64,000 nt of DNA from the NCBI RefSeq assembly GCF_029961025.1, contig NZ_JASBVP010000004.1, forward strand, positions 62,001 through 126,000, in the 5' to 3' direction. Position 1 is the stretch's first letter, and each line of letters opens with the position of its first letter. This DNA comes from Mycobacterium sp. GTDB taxonomy: Bacteria > Actinomycetota > Actinomycetes > Mycobacteriales > Mycobacteriaceae. The notes beneath the pieces were generated by a model, which was not told where the DNA came from, searched no databases, and saw only the letters and a program-made list of their open reading frames with translations. This document shows, in pieces, positions 10,913-21,246 of this stretch. The position numbers were made by a program, and so were the translations under genes.

Positions 10913-11458
10913 TCAGCTCCCTGCTCCCCGGAACGGCTTGATCTGCACCGGTTGCCCGGCCACCACCAGCACCACCCGATCGCACAGCGCGGCAAGTCGC
11001 TGGTTAAGCATGCCCAACTCGTCAGCGAAGCGCCGGCCCGACGCGGTGCCCGGCACCACCGACAACCCCACTTCCGGGCTGACCAGCACCAGGGGTGCCT
11101 GGAACTCTCGCACCGCGGCGACCAGCTCTTCGATATCGACTACCACCGATCCAGCGTCCCAGGCGTGGTGGCGGTCCAGGGCGGCGGTCAACCAGGTGCC
11201 GACGTCGTCCACGAGCGTCGGGATGCGGGGCGAGTGCCGCAACTCGGCGGCGACGTCGTCGGTCTCAACCGTCGACCAGTGCGCGAGCCGGCGGGCCCGG
11301 TGCTCGGCGACCCGCGCCGACCACACCTCATCGGCATGGTCGGCCTGTCCGGTGGCCAGGTAGCGCACCTGCTGGCCGGGAGCCAGCGATTCGGCGATGA
11401 CCGCCTCCGCCCACTGAGACTTACCCGACCGGATCCCGCCGAGCACGAGGATGCGCAC
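10913..11458 (-). CDS. cobU: Adenosylcobinamide kinase / adenosylcobinamide-phosphate guanylyltransferase
   Basis: A bifunctional enzyme that phosphorylates adenosylcobinamide and then activates it with GTP to give adenosylcobinamide-GDP for CobS. 181 residues, the usual family length. The P-loop is GGIRSGKS at the N-terminus. A His-rich segment ([10 protein letters not shown]) lies where the guanylated histidine is expected, and [12 protein letters not shown] and [20 protein letters not shown] are typical of the family. It is first in the tight cobU-cobT-cobS operon. In H37Rv cobU is elsewhere (Rv0254c), so this arrangement differs. Confidence 0.94.
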   Translation of the reverse strand: MRILVLGGIRSGKSQWAEAVIAESLAPGQQVRYLATGQADHADEVWSARVAEHRARRLAHWSTVETDDVAAELRHSPRIPTLVDDVGTWLTAALDRHHAWDAGSVVVDIEELVAAVREFQAPLVLVSPEVGLSVVPGTASGRRFADELGMLNQRLAALCDRVVLVVAGQPVQIKPFRGAGS

Positions 11459-11486
11459 CGCGGGTCAAGCAGCTCTCGGGAGGTTT

Positions 11487-12182
11487 TTAAGCAACACTGC
11501 TGCCGCGCCGGACCTGGGGGCGGGGGGTTCGGGTGCGACGCAGCTGGGAGGCCCGACTCACCGCGTAAAGGCCAAGTTTCCAGCGACTTTCGGTGTTACC
11601 GGGGAACTTGGCGTCAACCAGGGTGGCAACCTTGCGGCCCAGGATGATCCCGTCGATCGCCATGACGATCATCAACACCATCATCGCGGGCGAGACGTAG
11701 AACTGGAGCCGTGGCACGGCCATCATAGGCAACAGCAGTGCCAGCACCGAGGGCATGAACAGCCCCAGGACGTTGCGGCGGGAGTCCACCACATCGCGAA
11801 CAAACCGGCGTACCGGACCGCGGTCACGCGGCAGCAGGTACGCCTCTTCGCCGGCCATCATGCGTTCCCGGCGCTCGGCCATCTGCGCCCGTCGCCTGGC
11901 TCGCTCGGCCCGGCGCTCCTCCCGGCTGAGTTTGGGGCCGCCATGCAGCTTGCGCCGGGCGCGGGCCTCGGCGAGGTTCATCGGCGCCGGCGCGACCGGA
12001 CCCCTTTTCCTCTGGTCCTTGTCGCGACGCTTCGGTGTGGGCCGGCCCTTCGGTGCGGTCGTGCGTGAACCGCGAACGGCGCCCGGCGCGGGCGCGCCGG
12101 AGTTCGGCCCGGCCGTCGTGCGGGGATCGCCCGTTCCGCGGGTGTCACCGGATGGCGCTTTCTTTCGGCCCAACAGCTTCAC
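11487..12182 (-). CDS. DUF3043 membrane protein (Rv2206-like)
   Basis: The GTG at 12182 begins [11 protein letters not shown], the conserved N-terminus; this gives 231 residues. Residues up to about 90 are a basic, low-complexity, Pro/Thr/Gly-rich cytoplasmic region with GPVAPAP and [17 protein letters not shown]. The core [27 protein letters not shown] precedes two hydrophobic segments (about 140-185: [16 protein letters not shown] and [15 protein letters not shown]). The function is unknown. It lies immediately upstream of cobU on the same strand, 28 bp away. Confidence 0.88.
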   Translation of the reverse strand: MKLLGRKKAPSGDTRGTGDPRTTAGPNSGAPAPGAVRGSRTTAPKGRPTPKRRDKDQRKRGPVAPAPMNLAEARARRKLHGGPKLSREERRAERARRRAQMAERRERMMAGEEAYLLPRDRGPVRRFVRDVVDSRRNVLGLFMPSVLALLLPMMAVPRLQFYVSPAMMVLMIVMAIDGIILGRKVATLVDAKFPGNTESRWKLGLYAVSRASQLRRTRTPRPQVRRGSSVA

Positions 12183-12284
12183 AGTCGTCAGGTTACTTCG
12201 ATGTGGCTCGTGATCGGGTACCCGGTCCATGGTGCACCCGGTTTCGGCGTGCGCCACCGGCCGGCCAGTTCTACGCTTTCAGAA

Positions 12285-13418
12285 ATGAACGGCCGATCGG
12301 CTGGTGCCGGCCTGGCGGCGACCGCGGTCCACCCACCGACCTGGCGGGTGCTGGTCGCCCCGGATAGCTACGGCGACAGCCTGACCGCGGTACAGGCCGC
12401 CGCGGCTATCGCGGCGGGCTGGAACCGGGCACGTCCGGGCGACCAGTTCACCGTGGCGCCGCAGTCCGACGGCGGACCGGGTTTCGTGTCGGTGCTGGCG
12501 GCCCGGCTGGGGGGGTTGCGCCGGCTGCGGGTCTGCGGCCCATTAAGCGCCGAGGTCGACGCCGACTGGGTGTTCGATCCCGGCTCGGCGACGGCATACC
12601 TGGAGTGTGCGCAGGCCTGCGGCCTGGGACGGCTGGGCGGCCCGCCAACACCGCAGACCGCCTTGGCGGCGCACAGCAGGGGAGTAGGCCAACTTATTGG
12701 GGCGGCGCTGCAAGCCGGGGCGACACGGATCGTGGTGGGGCTCGGCGGCAGCGCCAGCACCGATGGCGGCCAGGGGCTGATCGACGAACTCGGCGGCCTG
12801 CAGGCCGGGCGGCGGCGGCTCGCGGAAACGGAGTTGATCGCCGCCTGCGACGTCGAATACCCGCTGCTGGGGCCGTGGGGTGCGGCGCGGATATTCGGGC
12901 CGCAGAAGGGCGCCGACCCGGCCACGGTCGCGGCGCTTGAAGAGCGCCTCCGATGGTGGGCCGAAAAACTGGACGCCGTCGCCGGGCGGACGGTGAGCGC
13001 TGAAGCGGGCGCGGGCGCCGCCGGCGGTATCGGGGCCGCGCTGCTGGCCCTGGGCGGGAGGTGCACGTCGGGTGCGGCGCTCGTCGCCGAACACACGCAG
13101 CTGGCCGATGACATCGCCGCCGCGGACCTGATCGTCACCGGTGAAGGCCAGCTCGACGAGCAGTCTCTGCACGGCAAGGTGGTCGGTGCCCTGGCCGCTG
13201 CCGCGCAGCCACGGGGTATTCCGGTACTGGTGCTGGCGGGGCAGGTTCGTCTGCACGAGTCTGCGTTGCGGTCAGCGGGCATTCTGGCGGCCTACGCCAT
13301 CGCCGATTACGCCGGCTCGGTGGGGCTGGCACTGGCCGACGCCGCCAACCAGCTTATGGGCCTGGCGGCGGCGGTGGCGTCACGACTCGGGAATTGCGCC
13401 CAAACCAGGTACCGTTGA
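12285..13418 (+). CDS. Glycerate kinase, GckA/GlxK-type
   Basis: Probably phosphorylates D-glycerate. The ATG at 12285 gives 377 residues; an internal GTG immediately before [11 protein letters not shown] is another possible start. Family features are [58 protein letters not shown] and [16 protein letters not shown], all characteristic of the glycerate kinase family (Rv2205c in H37Rv). It is divergent from the DUF3043 gene, with about 100 bp between their starts, and is followed by the Fe-S carrier gene. Confidence 0.9.
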   Translation: MNGRSAGAGLAATAVHPPTWRVLVAPDSYGDSLTAVQAAAAIAAGWNRARPGDQFTVAPQSDGGPGFVSVLAARLGGLRRLRVCGPLSAEVDADWVFDPGSATAYLECAQACGLGRLGGPPTPQTALAAHSRGVGQLIGAALQAGATRIVVGLGGSASTDGGQGLIDELGGLQAGRRRLAETELIAACDVEYPLLGPWGAARIFGPQKGADPATVAALEERLRWWAEKLDAVAGRTVSAEAGAGAAGGIGAALLALGGRCTSGAALVAEHTQLADDIAAADLIVTGEGQLDEQSLHGKVVGALAAAAQPRGIPVLVLAGQVRLHESALRSAGILAAYAIADYAGSVGLALADAANQLMGLAAAVASRLGNCAQTRYR

Positions 13419-13485
13419 GTCAGTGAGCCGGGCGGTTAGAGCCGGCCCCGCTACAGCGAGCATATCCGAACGCGTAGGAGACCTA

Positions 13486-13842
13486 ATGGCTGTTTCAGAC
13501 CAGTCCACGGCGACGACTCACGGCGTGACCCTGACCGAGGCCGCCGCCGCTAAGGCGAAGGCTTTGCTGGACCAGGAGGGGCGCGACGACCTGGCGTTGC
13601 GCATCGCGGTCCAGCCGGGCGGATGCGCCGGGCTGCGCTACAACCTGTTCTTCGATGACCGCACGCTTGACGGTGACCTGACAGCGGAGTTCGGCGGCGT
13701 GACGCTGACGGTGGACCGCATGAGTGCGCCGTACCTGCACGGCGCGACGATCGACTTCGTGGACACCATCGAGAAGCAAGGTTTCACCATCGACAACCCG
13801 AACGCCACGGGGTCTTGCGCCTGCGGAGATTCGTTCAACTGA
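13486..13842 (+). CDS. erpA: A-type Fe-S cluster carrier (HesB/IscA/ErpA family)
   Basis: A 118-residue protein that would pass Fe-S clusters to apo-enzymes. The three conserved cysteines are C47 (GGCAGLRY) and C111/C113 (GSCACGDSF), the normal A-type pattern. The ATG at 13486 is preceded by a GTAGGAGA ribosome site. It corresponds to Rv2204c. Clients encoded nearby include the Rieske protein QcrA and lipoyl synthase LipA, although no direct link is shown. H37Rv has a membrane-protein gene (Rv2203) after it; none is present here. Confidence 0.92.
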   Translation: MAVSDQSTATTHGVTLTEAAAAKAKALLDQEGRDDLALRIAVQPGGCAGLRYNLFFDDRTLDGDLTAEFGGVTLTVDRMSAPYLHGATIDFVDTIEKQGFTIDNPNATGSCACGDSFN

Positions 13843-14026
13843 GTTGACCCGCTACCCACCGGCACCCGTACTCGCCTAGCATTTATGCGCGCCTGTCGGG
13901 TGGTGTGGGTTCCGGCGCGCCAGTCGCCCGGATAGCGCTGAGTCGTCGCGGCGTGCGGAAGCTCCGGTAGCGGGCACGGGCTAGGGCACGGGCTAGAAGG
14001 TGGCCGGCCACCCCGGTCGCATAGTC

Positions 14027-15052
<1,026 letters not shown>

Positions 15053-15107
15053 GGCGCCCCGGGCCACGTCGGGGACTGGGACGACTGTCCGCCGGTCCGG
15101 CCGGGTC

Positions 15108-17066
15108 TCACACCTGGATGGGGTAGTGCGGCTCGCTGATCTGTGGCACCACGCTGTGTTCGACGAAGATCGCGTGCCACAGTAAAAAGATCAGCACCGT
15201 CCACAATCGCCGACTGTGATCGCTTGTGCCACAACGATGTTCATCGAGCATCCGGCGCACGGAAGCGATGTCGACAAGGTGGTCGGCCTGCGACGAGTCC
15301 ACCGTCGCATACGCCCACTCCAAGAGCTCGCCGGCGCGCAGCCAGTGCCGGATGGGCACCGGAAACCCCAGCTTGGGCCGATCGAGCACATGCGGCGGAA
15401 CAATTGCTTGCAGCGCTCGCCGCAGCGCGTATTTGGTGGTGGTTCGGGTGATTTTGGCTCGTAGCGGCAACCGGGAGGCCACCGCGAACACCTCGGGATC
15501 GAGAAACGGGACGCGCAACTCCAGCGAGTTCGCCATCGTCATCTTGTCCGCCTTGACCAGGATGTCACCTCGCAACCAGGTGAACAGGTCGACGTGTTGC
15601 ATGCGGGCCACCGGATCCCAACCCCGCGATTGCGCGTACAGCGGCGCTGTCACGTCGGTGTGGGTCCACTCCGGCCGGAACCCGCGCAGCACGGCGCGCA
15701 GTTGCTCATCGGAAAAACTGCGGGCGTTGCCGTAATAGCGTTCTTCCAGGGTCAGCGAGCCGCGGTGCAAAAGACTCTTGCCGCGCATGCCCTCCGGAAG
15801 CGGCTTAGACACCTTGCCCATCGAGCGTCGCAACGCACCGGGCAAGTAGTCGAACGGCTTGAGCGACAACGGCTCGCGGTAAATCGTGTAACCGCCGAAC
15901 AGCTCGTCGGCGCCTTCACCGGAAAGCACCACCTTCACGTGTTTCCTGGCCTCGCGGGCCACAAAGAACAACGGCACCAGCGCCGGGTCGGCCACCGGTT
16001 CATCGAGGTACCAGACGATCTCGGGCAAGGCCGTCACGAACTCCGTCGGGCTGATGACCTTGGCGATGTGGCGGGCACCGATGGCCTCCGCCGAGGCCAC
16101 GGCGACGTCGATCTCCGAGAAGCCCTCCCGCTCGAAACCGGTGGTGAAAGTGATCAGCCGGGGATTGTGCCGGATGGCCAGCGCCGCGATCGCCGTGGAG
16201 TCGATGCCCCCGGATAAAAATGCGCCAACTGTGACGTCGGCGCGCATGTGTTTGGCCACCGAGTCCTCCAGAACGGCGGTGATCTCGGCATAACGGTCCT
16301 GCTCGGTGTCTCGGATGATCGGCTTGGCGGTGAAACGCGGCACAAAATACCGGCTGATCTCGCTGACACCCTGTCCGGGACGGATTCGCGCGTAGCAGCC
16401 CGATTCCAGGCGGCGCACGCCGCGGTGCAGGGTCTCGGGTTCCGGCACATACTGCAGCACCGTGTAGTGCTGCATGGCGCGCTGGTCGATACCGGTGTCG
16501 AAGCCCACCACATCCGCCAGGTCCAGCAGGCACTTCTTCTCGCTGGCCACCGCCGTCCCCCGGGAGCCGGTCGCGATGAACAGCGGTTTGATGCCGAACG
16601 GGTCGCGGGCACAGAAAAGCTCCCGGGTAACCGTGTCCCACAGTGCGAAGGCGAACATGCCGCGCAGTCGCGTCAGCGCCCCGGCACCCCAGTAGTGGTA
16701 GGCGGCGATGATGGCCTCCCCGTCGCCCTCGGTGGCAAACCCAGCCCCATGCGTGGCCGCCAGTTCCTCGCGTAACTCCAGGTAGTTGTAGATTTCGCCG
16801 TTGAACACCAGCACGTAGCGGCCGGGGTTTTCGGGTGGGCCCCACCGCAGCGGCTGGTGCGAGTGCGCGATGTCGATGATGGCGAGTCGGTTGAAACCGA
16901 ACGCGACGGTCGGGTACGAGTCAGCGTCGCACCACGTTCCCAGCTCGTCAGGCCCGCGGTGACGCATCAGGTGCGACGCGCGGGCGACGGCATCGGCGAC
17001 GTTGCACGCCGAACCGCGAGGGTCCGTGCCGGTGCCGGCCCGGACAAAGGCCAGCAATCCACACAT
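15108..17066 (-). CDS. asnB: Asparagine synthetase, glutamine-hydrolysing
   Basis: 652 residues. The N-terminal glutaminase domain starts MCGLLAFVRAG, so Cys2 is the N-terminal nucleophile once Met is removed; FNGEIYNYLELREEL and the GDGEAIIAAYHYWG segment are also present. The C-terminal synthetase domain carries the ATP pyrophosphatase loop VGAFLSGGIDSTAIAAL and the segment VVLSGEGADELFGGY. The enzyme converts aspartate and glutamine to asparagine; in mycobacteria AsnB-type proteins are also linked to amidation and antibiotic tolerance. It corresponds to Rv2201 and is divergent from ctaC (205 bp apart). Confidence 0.96.
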   Translation of the reverse strand: MCGLLAFVRAGTGTDPRGSACNVADAVARASHLMRHRGPDELGTWCDADSYPTVAFGFNRLAIIDIAHSHQPLRWGPPENPGRYVLVFNGEIYNYLELREELAATHGAGFATEGDGEAIIAAYHYWGAGALTRLRGMFAFALWDTVTRELFCARDPFGIKPLFIATGSRGTAVASEKKCLLDLADVVGFDTGIDQRAMQHYTVLQYVPEPETLHRGVRRLESGCYARIRPGQGVSEISRYFVPRFTAKPIIRDTEQDRYAEITAVLEDSVAKHMRADVTVGAFLSGGIDSTAIAALAIRHNPRLITFTTGFEREGFSEIDVAVASAEAIGARHIAKVISPTEFVTALPEIVWYLDEPVADPALVPLFFVAREARKHVKVVLSGEGADELFGGYTIYREPLSLKPFDYLPGALRRSMGKVSKPLPEGMRGKSLLHRGSLTLEERYYGNARSFSDEQLRAVLRGFRPEWTHTDVTAPLYAQSRGWDPVARMQHVDLFTWLRGDILVKADKMTMANSLELRVPFLDPEVFAVASRLPLRAKITRTTTKYALRRALQAIVPPHVLDRPKLGFPVPIRHWLRAGELLEWAYATVDSSQADHLVDIASVRRMLDEHRCGTSDHSRRLWTVLIFLLWHAIFVEHSVVPQISEPHYPIQV

Positions 17067-17271
17067 GGCGCACCAGTATGCCGCACTCGGTGCGGGCCCG
17101 CGTCATCACCGCGCAAGGGCCGGCTTCACAGCGCGCCCCGGGCGGCGTCGCCGCCCGGCGGCGCGTGGTCTACGCTGCGTAGTATTCGAATGCCGCTAGC
17201 GGGCGAGGAAAGCCGATGTTCCGCGGGGACATGCCCCGGTCGGTCCAACTTGTGACAGAGGAGGCGCCACC

Positions 17272-18348
17272 GTGACACTTCGCCGGCCCGAAGGTGCCAT
17301 CGGTGTTTGGGGGAGGGTTCGCCGGGGATTTTCCCGCCGGCTTCGGTTGCTGGCGCTGTCCGGGACCATGGGCGCGCTGGCGATCGTCCTGAGCGGGTGC
17401 AGCTGGTCGGAAGTGCTGGGCCTGGGCTGGCCCCGGGGTGTCACCCCGGAGGCGGAGCTCAACCGACACCTGTGGCTCGGCGCTGTCATCGCCTCACTGG
17501 TCGTCGGAGCCATTGTGTGGGGGCTTATCTTCTGGGCTTCCGCGTTTCACCGCAAGAAAGCCACCGACACCGAACTACCCCGTCAGTTCGGCTACAACAT
17601 GCCGCTGGAGCTGGTGCTCACCGTGACCCCGTTTCTGATCATCTCGGTGCTGTTCTATTTCACCGTGGTGGTGCAGGAAAAGATGCTCCGCTTGAGCTCT
17701 GACCCCGAGGTTGTGGTCGACGTCACCGCGTTTCAGTGGAACTGGAAGTTCGGCTATCAGAAGGTCGATTTCAAAGACGGCACGCTGACCTATGACGGCG
17801 CGGACCCGGCGCGCAAACGGGCGATGGCATCCAAGCCCGAGGGCAAAGACAAGTATGGTGAAGACCTGGTCGGCCCGGTGCGTGGCCGCAACACCCAGGA
17901 CCGCACCTACCTCAACTTCGACAAGGTCGAAACCCTGGGCACCAGCACCGAGATCCCGGTGCTGGTGCTGCCCACCGGTAAGCGCATCGAGTTCCAGTTA
18001 GCGTCGGCCGACGTGGTGCACTCGTTTTGGGTGCCGGATTTTTTGTTCAAGCGCGACGTGCTGCCCGACCCCGCGGCGAACAACTCGGTGAACAAATTCC
18101 AGGTGAAAGAGATCACCAGGACCGGCGCGTTCGTCGGGCATTGCGCGGAAATGTGTGGCACGTATCACTCGATGATGAACTTCGAGGTCCGGGTGGTGAC
18201 GCCCAATGACTTCAAGGCATATTTGCAGCAGCGCATCGCGGGGAAGACCAACGCCCAGGCCCTGCTGGCCATCAATCAGTCCCCGGTCGCCATTAGCACC
18301 CATCCGTTCGAAACCCGCCGTGGTCAGCAGGCTCCCCCAAGCGAGTAG
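17272..18348 (+). CDS. ctaC: Cytochrome c oxidase (aa3) subunit II
   Basis: The Cu-A subunit that receives electrons from the bcc complex. 358 residues from the GTG at 17272. A signal with the lipobox VLSGC near residue 43 predicts lipid anchoring. Two transmembrane helices follow (about 60-80 and 105-130). The Cu-A ligand segment is [14 protein letters not shown] and the upstream histidine lies in HSFWVPDF. A mycobacteria-specific insertion (about 165-210, [12 protein letters not shown] onwards) is present. It is co-oriented with ctaF, whose start lies 12 bases beyond the stop. Confidence 0.96.
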   Translation: MTLRRPEGAIGVWGRVRRGFSRRLRLLALSGTMGALAIVLSGCSWSEVLGLGWPRGVTPEAELNRHLWLGAVIASLVVGAIVWGLIFWASAFHRKKATDTELPRQFGYNMPLELVLTVTPFLIISVLFYFTVVVQEKMLRLSSDPEVVVDVTAFQWNWKFGYQKVDFKDGTLTYDGADPARKRAMASKPEGKDKYGEDLVGPVRGRNTQDRTYLNFDKVETLGTSTEIPVLVLPTGKRIEFQLASADVVHSFWVPDFLFKRDVLPDPAANNSVNKFQVKEITRTGAFVGHCAEMCGTYHSMMNFEVRVVTPNDFKAYLQQRIAGKTNAQALLAINQSPVAISTHPFETRRGQQAPPSE

Positions 18349-18360
18349 GTGACGACGTTC

Positions 18361-18780
18361 ATGCGTATCGAAGCCAGGCTGTTCGAGTTCGTGGCCGCGT
18401 TCTTCGTCGTGGTTGCGGTGGTGTACGGCGTTTTGACGCAACTGTTCGCCACGGGTGGCGTGGAGTGGGCCGGAACCACCGCGCTGGCGTTGACCGGCGG
18501 CATGGCGCTGATCGTGGCCACGTTCTTCCGCTTCGTGGCCCGGCGCCTGGACACCCGGCCCGAGGACTACGAAGGTGCCGAGATTAGCGACGGGGCGGGG
18601 GAACTGGGGTTTTTCAGCCCGCACAGTTGGTGGCCGATCCTGGTCGCGTTGTCCGCATCGGTGGCGGCGGTCGGCGTCGCGCTGTGGTTACCGTGGCTGA
18701 TCGTCGCCGGCGTGGTGTTCGTCCTCGGCTCGGCAGCCGGGCTGGTCTTCCAGTACTACGTGGGTCCGGAAAAGCACTGA
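18361..18780 (+). CDS. ctaF: Cytochrome c oxidase subunit CtaF
   Basis: The 139-residue fourth subunit of the actinobacterial aa3 oxidase (Rv2199c). The start at 18361 ([10 protein letters not shown]) is chosen over an in-frame upstream start because it matches the conserved N-terminus and length. Four hydrophobic stretches are visible: [51 protein letters not shown] and [19 protein letters not shown] hydrophilic loop contains [27 protein letters not shown]. It lies directly after ctaC. Confidence 0.95.
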   Translation: MRIEARLFEFVAAFFVVVAVVYGVLTQLFATGGVEWAGTTALALTGGMALIVATFFRFVARRLDTRPEDYEGAEISDGAGELGFFSPHSWWPILVALSASVAAVGVALWLPWLIVAGVVFVLGSAAGLVFQYYVGPEKH

Positions 18781-18922
18781 GGAGTTCGGTGGTGGTGCGA
18801 TTGCCCCGCCTTACCCTCGGGCCCTGCGGGCCCGCATCGTCGCCGGGGCGTGGTGGGATCGGGGCACGAGTTGACTCCTCGCCGTTCGCCATGACCGCCA
18901 TGCGGGGCTGAGTTAGGTAGGC

Positions 18923-18973
18923 TTGCCAAGAACAATAAACTTGCCAAGCACAATAAAAATGCACAATAAAAAT
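18923..18973 (+). repeat. AT-rich direct repeats before mmpS3
   Basis: An 18-bp unit, TTGCCAAGMACAATAAAM, is repeated head-to-tail (18923-18940 and 18941-18958). It is followed by a third partial copy, GCACAATAAAAAT (18961-18973). The tract is strikingly AT-rich for this genome and lies in the 253-bp gap between ctaF and mmpS3, about 60 bases before the mmpS3 start. The remainder of that gap shows no gene. The position suggests promoter or regulatory function, but this is inference. Confidence 0.85.
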
Positions 18974-19033
18974 GTCTGTGCGCGCAGCAGCAGTGCCGCG
19001 CGTGGGTGATGCAATCGAACAGGACAGACAAAC

Positions 19034-19954
19034 ATGGGTGGGCCCAATCCCTCAGGACCGAAATCTGAAGAACTGGCACCCGTTGGTGAGCCCGGCGACG
19101 AACTGGACGTGGGCGGCGAGCGTAATGAAGAATCGCGGTTCGCCAGCGAGTCCGGCGGCGAAGAGTCGGAGCCGCAGACCAGTGCGACCGAGTTTTACTC
19201 GCAGGCCTACTCGGCTCCCGAATCCGAGCATTTCACCAGCAGCCCGTACGTGCCGGTCGATCCACAACTCTACGACTACGACAGCTATGGCGACTCGATC
19301 GACCCGCAAGACGAACGGATCACTCCCCGTTGGCCGTGGGTTGTCGGTGTCGCTGCGATCTTGGCCGCCATCGCGCTGGTCGTGTCGGTCTCGTTGCTGT
19401 TCGCCCGCACCGACACTCAAAAGCTTGCCACCCCGGCTACCGCCCCCTCGTCCACGCCGCCTATGCAGGACGAGATCGTCACCACCACCGCCCAGCCCCC
19501 GCCGCCACCGCCGGTGAGCACGGCACCCCCGCCGCCTCCGACCCAGACGGTGACGGTGACGACGACCGCCCCGCCGCCGCCTCCCCCGGCCGCCGAAGCG
19601 CCGCCCCCGCCGCCGGCCACCCCGGCACCACCGGCGTCCACGACGGTCGCGGCACCGCCGGTGGCCCCCAGCACTCCGGCCGGCCCCCGGCAGGTCACCT
19701 ATTCGGTGACCGGCACCAAGGCCCCCTTTGACGTCATCACAATTACCTATATCGATGCGTCCGGGCAGCGCCGGACGCAACGCAACGCGTACATCCCGTG
19801 GTCGATGACCCTAACACCGATCTCGCAGTCTGAGATCGGCTCGGTGGAGGCATCCAGCCTGCTGCGGCTTAGCAAACTCAACTGCTCGATCACAACGAGT
19901 GACGGGACCGTTTTGTCGGCAAACAACAACGACCAACCGCAAACGAGTTGTTGA
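19034..19954 (+). CDS. mmpS3: MmpS3-type membrane protein with proline-rich region
   Basis: 306 residues. A cytoplasmic acidic/Ser-rich region (1-95) is followed by one transmembrane helix at about 98-120 ([25 protein letters not shown]). A long external low-complexity segment (about 140-215) of PPPPP and T-rich repeats comes next, then a C-terminal beta-rich MmpS domain (about 220-306: [21 protein letters not shown]). MmpS proteins assist MmpL transporters, but MmpS3 has no adjacent mmpL and its role is less clear. The stop overlaps the next gene's start (TGATG), suggesting coupling. Confidence 0.92.
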   Translation: MGGPNPSGPKSEELAPVGEPGDELDVGGERNEESRFASESGGEESEPQTSATEFYSQAYSAPESEHFTSSPYVPVDPQLYDYDSYGDSIDPQDERITPRWPWVVGVAAILAAIALVVSVSLLFARTDTQKLATPATAPSSTPPMQDEIVTTTAQPPPPPPVSTAPPPPPTQTVTVTTTAPPPPPPAAEAPPPPPATPAPPASTTVAAPPVAPSTPAGPRQVTYSVTGTKAPFDVITITYIDASGQRRTQRNAYIPWSMTLTPISQSEIGSVEASSLLRLSKLNCSITTSDGTVLSANNNDQPQTSC

Positions 19955-20610
19955 TGGTCGATCGGGATCCCTGGACCGGGCGCGGGCGGGGGGCCGGATC
20001 ACTCAACACCGCCGACCGCGTCCTGCTCGCCTGGTGTGCGGGGATCTGGCTTTTGCTGGTGGGCGCGAGCGTCGCCGCCGTCGTCGCGCTGGTGGACCTG
20101 GGCCGGGGATTTCGCACCGCGGGTGGGAACGCGCACACCCCGGCGGTGCTCTACGCCGTCATCGCGGTGTCGGTGGTGGTCATTCTGGCCGCCATTCCGT
20201 TGCTGTTGCGGGCCCGCCGCGCCGGACCGGCTGAGCCGGGCGCCCGGCCGGCAGCCGGACCGATCTTCGGCGTGGGCAACCAACCACTCAGGTCCGCCCT
20301 CGGCCCGGTCGCCTACGGCGTGGCCGAGCAAGCCCCTACAGAGCGTCTCACGGCGTTCGGCCCGGCCGCGTCAGCCGACACGGAAGTGGATCGGCTCTGG
20401 CTACGGGGCACGGTAGCCCTGTTGGCCACGATGGGCACCGCCTTGGTTTGTGTCGCGGTGGCAACTTACCTGATGGCCATCGGCCGGTACGGCGCCTCCT
20501 GGACCGGGTACGTAATCGCCGGGATCGTCACCGTGGTGATGATCGTGTTCTCCTGGCACAAGGTTCGACAGTTGCGCCGCCTGGCTGCGGAGCACCAGCC
20601 GCCGTACTGA
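19954..20610 (+). CDS. Mycobacterial membrane protein (Rv2197c-like)
   Basis: 218 residues from the ATG at 19954, overlapping the mmpS3 stop. It has four hydrophobic segments in two hairpins: LAWCAGIWLLLVGASVAAVVALV, VLYAVIAVSVVVILAAIPLLL, GTVALLATMGTALVCVAVATYLMA and YVIAGIVTVVMIVFSWHKVRQL. A hydrophilic linker lies between the two pairs. No catalytic motif is visible. It corresponds to the conserved protein that follows mmpS3 in H37Rv and is the last gene of the ctaC-side plus-strand run. Confidence 0.85.
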   Translation: MVDRDPWTGRGRGAGSLNTADRVLLAWCAGIWLLLVGASVAAVVALVDLGRGFRTAGGNAHTPAVLYAVIAVSVVVILAAIPLLLRARRAGPAEPGARPAAGPIFGVGNQPLRSALGPVAYGVAEQAPTERLTAFGPAASADTEVDRLWLRGTVALLATMGTALVCVAVATYLMAIGRYGASWTGYVIAGIVTVVMIVFSWHKVRQLRRLAAEHQPPY

Positions 20611-20780
20611 ATCCACGGAGTGACCGACCGGGCGGGCACCCCCAGCGTCACCACCCGGAACCGCGCCGCGCTGAGCCCTAAAGATACCGTCGAACTCTGG
20701 TCTGGCAGGCGCAGTCGTTCCCGCACGGCCTCGATCACCACTGGTGGTTGTGGCCGGCTACGGCAACCTAGGAGGTAGTG

Positions 20781-21212
20781 ATGACCCCAACGGCGCAGGC
20801 AGCGACTCGTACGCGCATGTTCGCCCGGGTGTTGGGCCCGTTTTTCGCAATCGTCCCTACTAGCGTGGCACTTCGCGGCGCGGATATGCGGGATTTATTC
20901 GCCGAATTCCAGGCCAACCCGATGTGGCCATGGCTCTATGGCGCCATTCTGCTGTTATTCGGCCTGGTCGTCATCGCGTTTCACCAGTACTGGCGCACCC
21001 CCGCGGCGATCATCGTGTCTGCTGTGGGCTGGTTTCTCGCGATCCGCGGGCTGCTGCTGCTGACCGTTCCCCGGGTCTACAGCGCGGCGGGCAACGCCGT
21101 CTACCGGTCTGGTGCGACGGCGGTGATCTGGGTGATATTCGTCGGGCTGGCCCTGGCCGGGCTCTATTTGACCTACGTGGGTTGGGGGCCGCAACGACGC
21201 CAGGCCGGGTGA
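20781..21212 (+). CDS. Small four-helix membrane protein of unknown function
   Basis: 143 residues from the ATG at 20781, with AGGAGG eight to twelve bases upstream and an in-frame GTG directly before. Three or four hydrophobic helices are visible: VLGPFFAIVPTSVAL, WPWLYGAILLLFGLVVIAFH, AIIVSAVGWFLAIRGLLLLTVP and AVIWVIFVGLALAGLYLTYVGW. No catalytic motif is recognised. I do not recall a gene at this place in H37Rv, where Rv2197c is followed directly by qcrB. It is convergent with qcrB, 34 bp from its stop. Confidence 0.8.
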   Translation: MTPTAQAATRTRMFARVLGPFFAIVPTSVALRGADMRDLFAEFQANPMWPWLYGAILLLFGLVVIAFHQYWRTPAAIIVSAVGWFLAIRGLLLLTVPRVYSAAGNAVYRSGATAVIWVIFVGLALAGLYLTYVGWGPQRRQAG

Positions 21213-21246
21213 CTACGGCCGCCAGCTGCCAAACCCTTTAGTTCTC

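Noticed and set aside
19490..19640. Tandem repeats in mmpS3
   Set aside because: They are Pro/Thr codon runs of the expected low-complexity external segment, not a separate repeat element.
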